A stretch of 6,597 nt of DNA from an uncultured Opitutales bacterium (GCA_937920335.1 CALGUT010000536.1:1-6597), one strand, 5' to 3'; positions 1-6,486 are shown, counted from the stretch's first letter. Notes: generated by a model not told the origin, from the letters alone. Translations and numbers: made by a program.

Positions 1-675
1 TCTGTCCTGAAGGTCGTCGCCGTACCATTCTCCATTGTCAGCCGGACTCAAGATAGGCTCTTTGCTTTTAGTCCATGGTCCATGAGGTGAATCCGCCCAG
101 GCTAACCCAATCTGGTTTTTCACCCTTTTGTTGTAAGGTGACTTTACGGTCTGATAACACAGGTAGTATTTTCCTTCGTGAACCATGATCTCCGTCGTGA
201 AGACTGAACGGTCATCATAGGCTCCTTTGTCACCGCGAGGCACAGCTAAGCCCTCTTCTTTCCAGGTTATCCCATCTTCTGAGGTAGCATACCAAATATC
301 GCAGCGATCCCAGGGAAAGACTTTATCCTTTTCGATATCACCATCAAATCCTTGAGTCTCACCCGTGCTACGGGTATACCACGTGAAATATCTGCCATCT
401 ACCTTAATCATCGCGCTGGGATCACGACGCACAACTCCTTCTTCGTAGGCAAAGTCACCCTTCAGGTCGTAGGTATTAAACTGAACAAACCACTCATTGG
501 AATGCTCCGGCCATGCAAGAGCTCGTTTGGATGCAGCACTCAGGTAATCCGGATTAGTTATTCCAAGATGATCGTACTCCGCCTCGGTAAAAGCTTTTTC
601 CGTTTCAACTTTGGAACATCCCACTCCCAACAAGAGTAGGCATCCCAATAAACAACTTAGGGTATATTTTTTCAT
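1..675 (-). CDS. GH117 family alpha-1,3-(3,6-anhydro)-L-galactosidase, lipoprotein, N-terminal part (cut by window edge)
   Basis: The frame is open from an ATG at 675 to the window edge and gives 225 residues of a family that usually has about 400. GH117 enzymes remove 3,6-anhydro-L-galactose from the non-reducing end of neoagaro-oligosaccharides. Residues 1-20 form a lipoprotein-like signal (MKKY, a Leu-rich core, then LLGVGC with Cys20). The lipobox is imperfect because Gly, not Leu, sits at -3, so a periplasmic or outer-membrane lipoprotein is likely but not certain. Residues 46-56 (SAASKRALAWP) hold the SxAxxR motif of the N-terminal helical segment that GH117 dimers swap. The first blade carries VVRRDPSA with Asp85, the expected catalytic Asp. 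FPWDRCDIWYATSEDG (120-135), GAYDDRSVF (151-159) and LCYQTVKSPYN (172-182) are further family hallmarks. The remaining catalytic residues lie outside the window. The gene starts 13 bases after the cycloisomerase stop, without a Shine-Dalgarno sequence. The family is firm; anhydro-L-galactose as the exact substrate is inferred from family and neighbours. Confidence 0.88.
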   Translation of the reverse strand, partial: MKKYTLSCLLGCLLLLGVGCSKVETEKAFTEAEYDHLGITNPDYLSAASKRALAWPEHSNEWFVQFNTYDLKGDFAYEEGVVRRDPSAMIKVDGRYFTWYTRSTGETQGFDGDIEKDKVFPWDRCDIWYATSEDGITWKEEGLAVPRGDKGAYDDRSVFTTEIMVHEGKYYLCYQTVKSPYNKRVKNQIGLAWADSPHGPWTKSKEPILSPADNGEWYGDDLQDR

Positions 676-688
676 GACTTTAGTTAAG

Positions 689-1792
689 TTAAGATACTAA
701 GGCTTTCTCCTCATACGGCTCCAAGGCATCCCAGTTAAACTCTACTCCCACACCTGCCGCATCAGGAGCCACAGCCTTATGATTTTCAATGAGTAAAGGG
801 CGCTTGGTATATTGATCGATCGGAAAACTATGATACTCCAACCAACCTGCATTGGACTGCGCAGACACCAGGCTCACCTGAAGTTCCTGCATCCCATGTG
901 AACAAACTGGCAATCCATACCGGCGAGACATTTCAGCCACTTTCAACCAGCCAGTAATCCCCAAACAGTTAGACGCATCGGGTTGAATGAAAGACAACTT
1001 GGCCTGCTCAAATGCATAACCAAATTCATGCATGGTGTGGAGATTCTCACCCATGGCTAGCGATGTACCGGTTGCATCGGCAATTCTGGCATATCCCAAA
1101 TAATCGTCCGGCAAAGTCGGTTCCTCGAACCAATAAATATTATAGGGTTCAAACTGCCGGGCACATTCGATGGCATGTTCCACACTCATCGAGTAATTGG
1201 CATCCACCATGAAAGTAACAGCAGCACCTACATGATCTCGAACAGCAGCAATCCGTTCTATATCTTCGTCGAGGCTTTCACGACCAATCTTGATCTTTAC
1301 TGCATTGAACCCCTTCGCCAAATACGCACTCATGCTATCCAACAATTTGGGCAAAGGAAATAGGAGGTCGATGCCACCACCATAGGCTCGGCATTGATTG
1401 GAAGCTCCACCAGCTAACTGCCAGAGCGGCTTCCCCTGCTTGCGACAACGAATATCCCAAAGCGCGATGTCCAAAGCAGAAATGGCAAAGGATGCAATAC
1501 CGCCTCGACCGACGTAATGAATATGCCATTCACAGAAATCGTTAATGTTTTCTACATCGTCTCCGTCTTTTCCAATTAGAGCGGGGGAAATGTCGTCATC
1601 CAACATTGCCTTGATCGCCGTACCACCTTTCCCGCCGGTATAGGTATAGCCCGTTCCTTCACTTCCGTCTTCAAGCTCGACCGTTACCGTGACCAGCTGG
1701 AAATGGGTGTGGTCACCATGTTTGGCATCAGTCAGGACCTCGGCCAAGGGCACGTTGAATAGACGCGACGTAATCTTAGTGATGACACTCAT
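689..1792 (-). CDS. Enolase-superfamily 3,6-anhydro-L-galactonate cycloisomerase
   Basis: This 367-residue protein of the mandelate racemase/muconate lactonizing subgroup has its expected full length. The likely reaction is ring opening of 3,6-anhydro-L-galactonate to 2-keto-3-deoxy-L-galactonate in the cytoplasm (EC 5.5.1.25). The N-terminal capping domain (about 1-125) has the YTYTGGKGG loop at 49-57 and the WHIHYVGRGGI segment at 89-99. The barrel shows the KxK pair K166/K168, metal ligands D197, E223 (in WFEEP) and E249 (in AMGEN), the D272/H299 general base dyad (IQPDAS and CSHGMQE), and E319. This order matches mandelate racemase closely. General members of the subgroup include fuconate, rhamnonate and galactonate dehydratases, so sequence family alone does not fix the substrate. 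The GH117 gene 13 bases downstream and the AHG dehydrogenase-like gene upstream point to anhydrogalactonate. The ATG at 1792 has no Shine-Dalgarno sequence and follows a 130-base hairpin-rich spacer. Confidence 0.82.
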   Translation of the reverse strand: MSVITKITSRLFNVPLAEVLTDAKHGDHTHFQLVTVTVELEDGSEGTGYTYTGGKGGTAIKAMLDDDISPALIGKDGDDVENINDFCEWHIHYVGRGGIASFAISALDIALWDIRCRKQGKPLWQLAGGASNQCRAYGGGIDLLFPLPKLLDSMSAYLAKGFNAVKIKIGRESLDEDIERIAAVRDHVGAAVTFMVDANYSMSVEHAIECARQFEPYNIYWFEEPTLPDDYLGYARIADATGTSLAMGENLHTMHEFGYAFEQAKLSFIQPDASNCLGITGWLKVAEMSRRYGLPVCSHGMQELQVSLVSAQSNAGWLEYHSFPIDQYTKRPLLIENHKAVAPDAAGVGVEFNWDALEPYEEKALVS

Positions 1793-1811
1793 CGTTTGTT
1801 CAGGAAGACGG

Positions 1812-1890
1812 CACTGCAGGGATACAGTGGCCCTACCTCTCGATGGTTAAATGGTAGGGCAAGAGCGTCCCCGCTCTGCCGCAGTTGCGG
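1812..1890. repeat. Cluster of four consecutive hairpins in the spacer between the aldehyde dehydrogenase and cycloisomerase genes
   Basis: The 130-base spacer 1793-1922 contains four adjacent dyads. CACTG at 1812-1816 pairs with CAGTG at 1825-1829. GCCCTACC at 1830-1837 pairs perfectly with GGTAGGGC at 1853-1860. AGAGCG at 1862-1867 pairs with CGCTCT at 1872-1877 around four bases. CCGC at 1879-1882 pairs with GCGG at 1887-1890. In the sense (minus-strand) transcript the loop of the third hairpin reads GGGA, which fits the GNRA tetraloop class. No run of T follows in the direction of transcription, so this is not a classical intrinsic terminator. It may be an interspersed palindromic element or an mRNA processing/stability structure that separates expression of the last two genes. 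The dyads are read directly from the sequence; the role is inferred. Confidence 0.7.
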
Positions 1891-1922
1891 ATTTAAAAGA
1901 TTCATTTAGCGGCCATCCAGTA

Positions 1923-3395
1923 TCAGGAAAAGTTCACGTAAAAGGTTTTCTTTTCCAGGTAGTTTTCCATACCATATTTTCCGTCTTCGCCCCCAGTACC
2001 GCTCATTTTATAGCCATTGTGGAAACCTTGACGCTGCTCCCCCATACCACGGTTGACGTAAATTTCGCCGAAATCGAGTTCCAGCACCATGCGCTGAATA
2101 AGACGCATGTCTTTGGAGAATAAAAATGCGGACAGACCATAGTCACTGTCATTGGCCAGCTTGATGGCTTCATCGAAACTCGAGATACGCATTATTGGAC
2201 TTACCACGCCGAAGACCTCCTCACGCATTACATCCATATCATGATTGCAATTCGTTAACACGGTCGGCTCATACCAATGACCCTTTTCATAATCGGCACC
2301 CTCTGGACGTTTACCTCCACACTCCAATTTTGCGCCTTGAGCAATTGCTTCTTTTACCGTCTTCTCTACCGCACTGGTTTCGTAGGCATTCACCTTGGGC
2401 CCGATAGCGGTATCCGGATGCATAGGATCACCTATTTTCAGATTGGAACAGGCCGCCACATATTTTTCCAGGAACTCGTCGTAAACCGCATCGTGAATGT
2501 AGAAGCGTTCGGGACAGGTACAAACCTGACCGCTGTTTAGGTGACGAGATTCAACCGCTGCTACGACCGCTTTGTCGACATCACCATCGTCCATCAAAAT
2601 AAAAGGGGCCTTTCCTCCCAGCTCCAAACGCACGGCCGAAAGATTGTCGGCACAATCCTTGAAGATCTGCTGACCAGTCTTAGTGCTACCAGTCATGGTA
2701 ACCAGGCGTGTCAGCTTGTTCTTCACGAGCTCTGCGCCCAAGGTTGAACCACCTCCAGTAACGATGTTGAGTACGCCCTTCGGTATACCAGCCTCGATGG
2801 CCAACTTGCCCAGTTCGAGCGTGGCAAGCGGAGTAACCGATGGTGGCTTTATGGTCATGACATTACCGGTCGTCAGAGCCGGACCAATTTTGCGACAGGC
2901 TAAGGCGAAAGGAAAATTCCAGGCAGTGATGCCAACCGAAACACCGTAAGGAACTTTATGAATCCAGATGTGCTCGTTTGGATTATCGGACGGAAACAGG
3001 TCACCCTCAATTCGACGGGCGGCTTGCGCGGGGAAGTTGATGAAGTCGGCAGACACGGCGACTTCGCCTCTGGCCAAGTCGAGGATCTTTCCCATCTCGG
3101 TCGTGCAGAGTCTGGCCAATTCTTCCTGGCTCTCTAGAATGAGGTCAGCAAACTTACTCAGGATATTACCGCGTTCAACGGCAGGCAAAGCGGCCCAGGC
3201 TGGCTGTGCTGCTTTGGCAGACTCAAGGGCCCGTTGAGCATCTTCTGAATTGCCGTTGGGAATCGTTGCGATAACTTGCTCCGTGGTAGGACTTTCAACA
3301 TTCACTCTCTCACCGGATGCGGAGTCAACAAACTCACCATCGATAAACATCTTGTAGTGCTCTATACCTTCTACGTTTTCTTTTAATTCAGACAT
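1923..3395 (-). CDS. Aldehyde dehydrogenase, probable 3,6-anhydro-L-galactose dehydrogenase (AldA-like)
   Basis: This complete 490-residue aldehyde dehydrogenase would oxidise 3,6-anhydro-L-galactose to 3,6-anhydro-L-galactonate (EC 1.2.1.92) with NAD(P)+ in the cytoplasm. Visible catalytic features are N160 in TAWNFPF, K183 in the cofactor motif TIKPPSVTP, the general base E258 in LELGGKAPF, the nucleophile C292 in SGQVCTC, and E393 in EEVFG. The cofactor-site position that is Glu in NAD-specific members is Ser186 here, compatible with NADP+ use. Overall similarity, including NSGQVCTCPER (287-297) and GFHNGYKMSGTGGEDGKYG (457-475), is to the lactaldehyde dehydrogenase AldA branch, to which known AHG dehydrogenases also belong. 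L-lactaldehyde or a similar aldehyde is therefore the main alternative substrate. The start at 3395 gives a normal N-terminus, and an internal Met16 (MFIDGEF) is a less likely start. It follows the short-chain dehydrogenase stop by 18 bases, so the two are probably co-transcribed. Confidence 0.85.
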   Translation of the reverse strand: MSELKENVEGIEHYKMFIDGEFVDSASGERVNVESPTTEQVIATIPNGNSEDAQRALESAKAAQPAWAALPAVERGNILSKFADLILESQEELARLCTTEMGKILDLARGEVAVSADFINFPAQAARRIEGDLFPSDNPNEHIWIHKVPYGVSVGITAWNFPFALACRKIGPALTTGNVMTIKPPSVTPLATLELGKLAIEAGIPKGVLNIVTGGGSTLGAELVKNKLTRLVTMTGSTKTGQQIFKDCADNLSAVRLELGGKAPFILMDDGDVDKAVVAAVESRHLNSGQVCTCPERFYIHDAVYDEFLEKYVAACSNLKIGDPMHPDTAIGPKVNAYETSAVEKTVKEAIAQGAKLECGGKRPEGADYEKGHWYEPTVLTNCNHDMDVMREEVFGVVSPIMRISSFDEAIKLANDSDYGLSAFLFSKDMRLIQRMVLELDFGEIYVNRGMGEQRQGFHNGYKMSGTGGEDGKYGMENYLEKKTFYVNFS

Positions 3396-3413
3396 AAGAT
3401 TTCTGTTTATTGT

Positions 3414-4184
3414 TTAGCGTCCCATCCAGCCACCATCGACCAAGAGGGTGGCTCCGTGCACGTAGTTGGCTGCCTCCGAAGCGAGAAAAACCAACGGTCC
3501 TTTAAAATCCCCCGGTTCACCCCAACGTCCCGCAGGAATCCGTCCCAGGATCTGTTCCCTACGCACCGGATCATTGCGTAGAGCTTCTGTGTTGTCGGTT
3601 GCGATGTATCCAGGCGCGATCGCATTCACATTCACTCCCATACCCGCCCACTCATTGGCGAAAGCCATGGTTAACTGACCGATACCACCTTTACTCGCTG
3701 CATACCCGGGAACCGTAATACCTCCCTGAAAAGTCAACAACGATGCGGTAAAAACCACCTTCCCGGAACCGCGCTCGATCATGGCTTTCCCGAATTCACG
3801 AGTCAGAATGAATTGTGCGCTTAAGTTCACCTCGATGACTTGATCCCAATAGTCGTCGGGATGCTCGGCAGCCGGAGCACGCATGATCGTTCCCGCATTG
3901 TTCACAAGAATGTCGATTTGTGCGTGGTTCTTTTTAACGAGCTCTATAAAACGATACACCGCAGCGCGATCAGAGAAGTCACAAGCATATCCCGTGAAGG
4001 ATCGGCCAAGCGCAGTGACCGCACCCTCGACGTCGCTCCCCGAACTATCCAAGGTGGCAGAAACGCCGATAATATCGGCACCCGCTTCAGCAAGGCCTTC
4101 GGCCATGGCTTTACCGATTCCGCGTTTACAACCGGTAACCAGAGCCGTTTTTCCGGTGAGATCAAATGATTTGAGTATACTCAT
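3414..4184 (-). CDS. kduD: KduD-like short-chain dehydrogenase (2-keto-3-deoxy sugar acid 5-dehydrogenase)
   Basis: This 256-residue classical short-chain dehydrogenase matches the length of KduD, which interconverts 2,5-diketo-3-deoxygluconate and 2-keto-3-deoxy-D-gluconate with NAD(H). It shows the cofactor motif TGCKRGIG at 17-24, NNAG at 95-98, and the catalytic tetrad N120, S148, Y161 and K165 (YAASK). KduD-type stretches are TASLLTFQGGI (146-156), NEWAGMGVNVNAIAPGY (177-193), IPAGRWGEPGDF (216-227) and a DGGWMGR end. In this operon the substrate would be the diketo acid formed from 2-keto-3-deoxy-L-galactonate, or that L-galactonate derivative itself (compare EC 1.1.1.389). It begins 11 bases after the upstream alcohol dehydrogenase stop, suggesting translational and functional pairing. 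No Shine-Dalgarno sequence precedes the ATG at 4184. A gluconate 5-dehydrogenase or fuconate-pathway dehydrogenase cannot be excluded by sequence alone. Confidence 0.8.
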   Translation of the reverse strand: MSILKSFDLTGKTALVTGCKRGIGKAMAEGLAEAGADIIGVSATLDSSGSDVEGAVTALGRSFTGYACDFSDRAAVYRFIELVKKNHAQIDILVNNAGTIMRAPAAEHPDDYWDQVIEVNLSAQFILTREFGKAMIERGSGKVVFTASLLTFQGGITVPGYAASKGGIGQLTMAFANEWAGMGVNVNAIAPGYIATDNTEALRNDPVRREQILGRIPAGRWGEPGDFKGPLVFLASEAANYVHGATLLVDGGWMGR

Positions 4185-4195
4185 TACTTACAAAA

Positions 4196-5218
4196 TTAAG
4201 AGCCGCAGCTGATTAGGTATTTTATGCCATCCGGATTTGCCTCGATGGCTTCGAAAGTTTCTTGAACCTGTTCGATGGATCGCACTTCAGTAATAAGCTC
4301 ATCCAGGTGCAGCCGACCAGTCGCAGCCAGCTCGATTGCTTGATCAAAGTCCTGCTCTTCATACAAGCGGGCACCGATTAGCTTGAGTTCGGACCAGAAG
4401 AATTTGAATAGATTGACGGGTCTTGGCTCTGGATGAATGGCCACCATAACTATGCGGCCACGCACATTAGGTAGTTCAGTCATTACTTCTACACCTGGCA
4501 CGGATCCTGAAACTTCAAAGACACAGTCGGCCATGCCTCCGTCGGTAGCGGAACGAACCGCTTCCACCAAATCTTCTTTGATAGGATTAACCGCTCCTAG
4601 TCCAAGTGAGCCAGCCAATTTCAGGCGAACCTCATTCACCTCAGACAGGATCACCTGTGCACCTTTCTCCTTTGCAACAAGGGCAATAAGAAGGCCAATC
4701 GGACCACCACCAATAACTACGCACGTTTCTCCAGCTTGAACTTCACCCAAACGAACATCGTGGCAAGCGACAGCGGCGGGCTCAATCATCGCTCCATGCT
4801 CCAGACTCAGATCGGCAGGCAGTTGATGTAGTGTATAAGCAGGTACCGTCCAGGAAGCTTGCATTCCACCCGGCAAGTCGATGCCGATAAACTTCAGATT
4901 TTTTCCAACGTGGGCGAAGCCTTTGTCAAAATTTGATGTTTCCCCAAACAAGAGCGGTCTTACCGCGACCCGATCGCCAACCAAAACGTTGTCAACGCCC
5001 TCCCCAACTTCGGCGACAGTTGCCGAAACTTCATGACCGATAGGCAAAGGTGTGTTCACTCGTTGATCCATGTGCCCATGAAATATATGGATATCCGTTC
5101 CACAAATTCCGCAATAGGCAACATCCAGTCTGACTTCACCTTTTGCAGGATGGATCACTTGGCTCTCACCAACCCCAACGCTTCTGTTTCCTTCGTAAAT
5201 TGCTGCTTTCATATTCAT
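4196..5218 (-). CDS. Zinc-type medium-chain alcohol dehydrogenase lacking the structural zinc cysteines
   Basis: This 340-residue medium-chain dehydrogenase resembles the threonine/sorbitol/L-idonate 5-dehydrogenase group. The catalytic zinc ligands are present: C39 in CGICGTD, H62 and E63 in IGHE, and E146 in MIEPAAVACH. The Rossmann motif is IGGGPIG at 169-175, and the acidic E193 at the end of the next strand suggests NAD+. The lobe that normally holds four Cys for structural zinc (about 86-110, RPLLFGETSNFDKGFAHVGK) contains none. The flanking FIGIDLPGGMQ (110-120) aligns well with family members that keep them. The substrate is not fixed by sequence. Placed just before the KduD-like gene, it could oxidise C5 of 2-keto-3-deoxy-L-galactonate, or act on a galactose derivative. 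ATG codons at 5218 and 5212 are both possible starts; MKAAIYEG from the second is the commoner family beginning. A 192-base spacer separates it from galM. Confidence 0.8.
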   Translation of the reverse strand: MNMKAAIYEGNRSVGVGESQVIHPAKGEVRLDVAYCGICGTDIHIFHGHMDQRVNTPLPIGHEVSATVAEVGEGVDNVLVGDRVAVRPLLFGETSNFDKGFAHVGKNLKFIGIDLPGGMQASWTVPAYTLHQLPADLSLEHGAMIEPAAVACHDVRLGEVQAGETCVVIGGGPIGLLIALVAKEKGAQVILSEVNEVRLKLAGSLGLGAVNPIKEDLVEAVRSATDGGMADCVFEVSGSVPGVEVMTELPNVRGRIVMVAIHPEPRPVNLFKFFWSELKLIGARLYEEQDFDQAIELAATGRLHLDELITEVRSIEQVQETFEAIEANPDGIKYLISCGS

Positions 5219-5219
5219 A

Positions 5220-5249
5220 ACTATATTTCACAAATTGGAGAGTTTTCAA
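5220..5249 (-). promoter_or_regulatory. Weak candidate promoter before the alcohol dehydrogenase gene
   Basis: On the minus strand TTGAAA (5249-5244) lies 18 bases before TATAGT (5225-5220), a fair match to the general bacterial -35/-10 pattern. The -10 box would end one base before the ATG at 5218, so a transcript would start near the second ATG (5212) and be almost leaderless. The surrounding bases are A+T rich, so a chance match is quite possible. Confidence 0.2.
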
Positions 5250-5266
5250 TATTTACGCTCTGACAC

Positions 5267-5371
5267 TGTAGCATCCCTGCTCTACCGAAACCCGATAGAG
5301 CTGCATTCAATCGCGCCATCTCTACAAATGGAGAGACTAATGGCGTCACCAGACGTAGAACTAACCCTACA
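5267..5371. repeat. Palindrome-rich intergenic element bounded by TGTAG and CTACA
   Basis: The 192-base spacer between galM and the alcohol dehydrogenase holds a 105-base stretch made almost wholly of dyads. The strongest is a 9-pair stem with one G-T pair and a five-base loop (GCTCTACCG at 5279-5287 against CGATAGAGC at 5293-5301). Next, CGCCATCTCT at 5314-5323 pairs with AGAGA at 5332-5336 and TGGCG at 5341-5345, leaving a four-base bulge. CGTC at 5344-5347 pairs with GACG at 5352-5355, and GTAG at 5355-5358 with CTAC at 5367-5370; these last structures share edge bases and may alternate. The ends TGTAG (5267-5271) and CTACA (5367-5371) are inverted repeats. No T-tract follows. It looks like a REP/MITE-type interspersed element, or an intercistronic RNA structure; I know of no exact match. 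The dyads are directly visible and their role is inferred. Confidence 0.6.
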
Positions 5372-5410
5372 ATCTGCTTTTCAGTAATTCGGTAAATCAT
5401 TCTCAACTTC

Positions 5411-6460
5411 CTACCAGCTCAGTTTATAAACCGTAGTTTCGTCGTAAGACTCACCGGGATTGAGAATACAGTTAGGAGCACCTTCGATATTGGGCCCGTT
5501 CGGATATTTCGCAGTTTCCACACAAAAGCCACGAAACTGCCCAAATTGAGTTCCGTCCTCTCGTTGTAACTCGTCGGAGGTGTAGCGGCCGGTGTAGAAT
5601 AAACCGCCGGGCTCAGATGAATAGACCTCTAGCTTACGACCAGATGAAGGCTCAGAAACAATGGCTACCTTACCAAGCACTCCTACCTCCTTGTCGTAGA
5701 CATAGAAATGCTCAAAGCCCATGGGTAATTCGTCGAAACAATCACCCACACGCTTGGGTGAATTGAAATCGGCGGCCGTACCAGCCACTGATGTTTCCTC
5801 ACCCACAGGAACATTTGTATCATCTGGCTCGAGGTAGCGATTACTAAAGATTTGCACTTCGTGGCCGAGCACCGTGTCAGAAAACCCATTCAGGTTAAAA
5901 TAGCTGTGGTTGGTAAGTGCAATCGGAGTCGTCCGATCCGTTGTAGCCCGATAGTGAATACGCAGTTCATTGTCGTTATTAAGACTGTAATCAACATTCA
6001 CTTTTAATAATCCGGGAAATCCCTCATCGAAATCCGGACTAATAAGAGAAAGGCGCAAACTAACAGCCTCATCCGTTTCATTCACTCCCTCTACCTCCCA
6101 AACACACTTGTCGAATCCTTTTACCCCACCATGAATATGATTGGGTCCGTCGTCTTTCGCGATTTGATACTTATGACCATTGACGTTGAACTGGCCGTCC
6201 TTAATCCGCCCCGCATAACGGCCGACGATACATCCGAAGTAAGGAGAGTTGCCTCTGTAAGCTTCACCAAAGTAACCATCCAGCGTGTCGAATCCGCAAA
6301 CGACACTTGCAGAGTTTCCGTCTTTGTCTGGAACAATGATATTTGTAACCGTACCACCGTAATTGGTGATCTTAACGATCATACCCTCATCGTTTTCCAG
6401 GGTATAAAGATAAACAGGCGTATTATCAACCTGACCAAAATTTGCCTTTTCAATATGCAT
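5411..6460 (-). CDS. galM: Aldose 1-epimerase (galactose mutarotase)
   Basis: This complete 349-residue mutarotase interconverts alpha and beta anomers of galactose and related aldoses in preparation for kinases or dehydrogenases. Family features are ITNYGGTV (31-38), GRYAGRI (80-86), NHIHGG with His110 (107-112), LTNHSYFNL with catalytic His185 (182-190), and GFCVETAKYPNGPN with general base Glu315 (311-324). At the position where GalM proteins usually have Asp in a GYDH or GFDH motif this one has Glu250 (GFEH), a conservative change in a sugar-contacting residue. No signal peptide is visible, so it is cytoplasmic. It starts 26 bases after the transporter stop with no Shine-Dalgarno sequence. 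In this operon it would serve the galactose half of neoagarobiose; action on another aldose is possible. Confidence 0.92.
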   Translation of the reverse strand: MHIEKANFGQVDNTPVYLYTLENDEGMIVKITNYGGTVTNIIVPDKDGNSASVVCGFDTLDGYFGEAYRGNSPYFGCIVGRYAGRIKDGQFNVNGHKYQIAKDDGPNHIHGGVKGFDKCVWEVEGVNETDEAVSLRLSLISPDFDEGFPGLLKVNVDYSLNNDNELRIHYRATTDRTTPIALTNHSYFNLNGFSDTVLGHEVQIFSNRYLEPDDTNVPVGEETSVAGTAADFNSPKRVGDCFDELPMGFEHFYVYDKEVGVLGKVAIVSEPSSGRKLEVYSSEPGGLFYTGRYTSDELQREDGTQFGQFRGFCVETAKYPNGPNIEGAPNCILNPGESYDETTVYKLSW

Positions 6461-6467
6461 GGTACTA

Positions 6468-6479
6468 AAACTATAGTTT
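6468..6479. promoter_or_regulatory. 12-base perfect palindrome just upstream of galM
   Basis: AAACTATAGTTT is its own reverse complement and lies eight bases before the galM ATG, in the 26-base gap after the transporter gene. A closely related string, GAAATATAGTT, sits directly before the alcohol dehydrogenase ATG (5229-5219). It could be an operator half, a -10 box (TATAGT) or chance in A+T-rich sequence. Confidence 0.25.
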
Positions 6480-6486
6480 CAATTAA

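Noticed and set aside
1830..1860. Intrinsic terminator after the aldehyde dehydrogenase gene.
   Set aside because: The stem is good, but no T-run follows on the transcript strand, the loop is 15 bases, and the next gene continues the same pathway.
1793..1922. Integron attC site or CRISPR repeat in the hairpin cluster.
   Set aside because: There is no attC core pair, no integrase and no regularly spaced direct repeat; the dyads differ from each other in sequence.
3840..4212. Two overlapping 109-codon plus-strand frames opposite the KduD-like gene.
   Set aside because: They lie antisense to a gene with an intact catalytic tetrad, overlap each other in different frames and have no recognisable motifs.
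689..5218. An L-fucose or L-rhamnose non-phosphorylating pathway, which uses the same enzyme families.
   Set aside because: The GH117 gene, the KduD-like rather than fuconate-type reductase, and the cycloisomerase and dehydrogenase motif stretches fit anhydrogalactose better. It remains the main alternative.
5221..5406. A 61-codon minus-strand open frame filling the spacer between galM and the alcohol dehydrogenase.
   Set aside because: It runs straight through the hairpin-rich element, has no recognisable domain or ribosome site, and its residue make-up is explained by the palindromic DNA. A small protein cannot be wholly excluded but is not supported.
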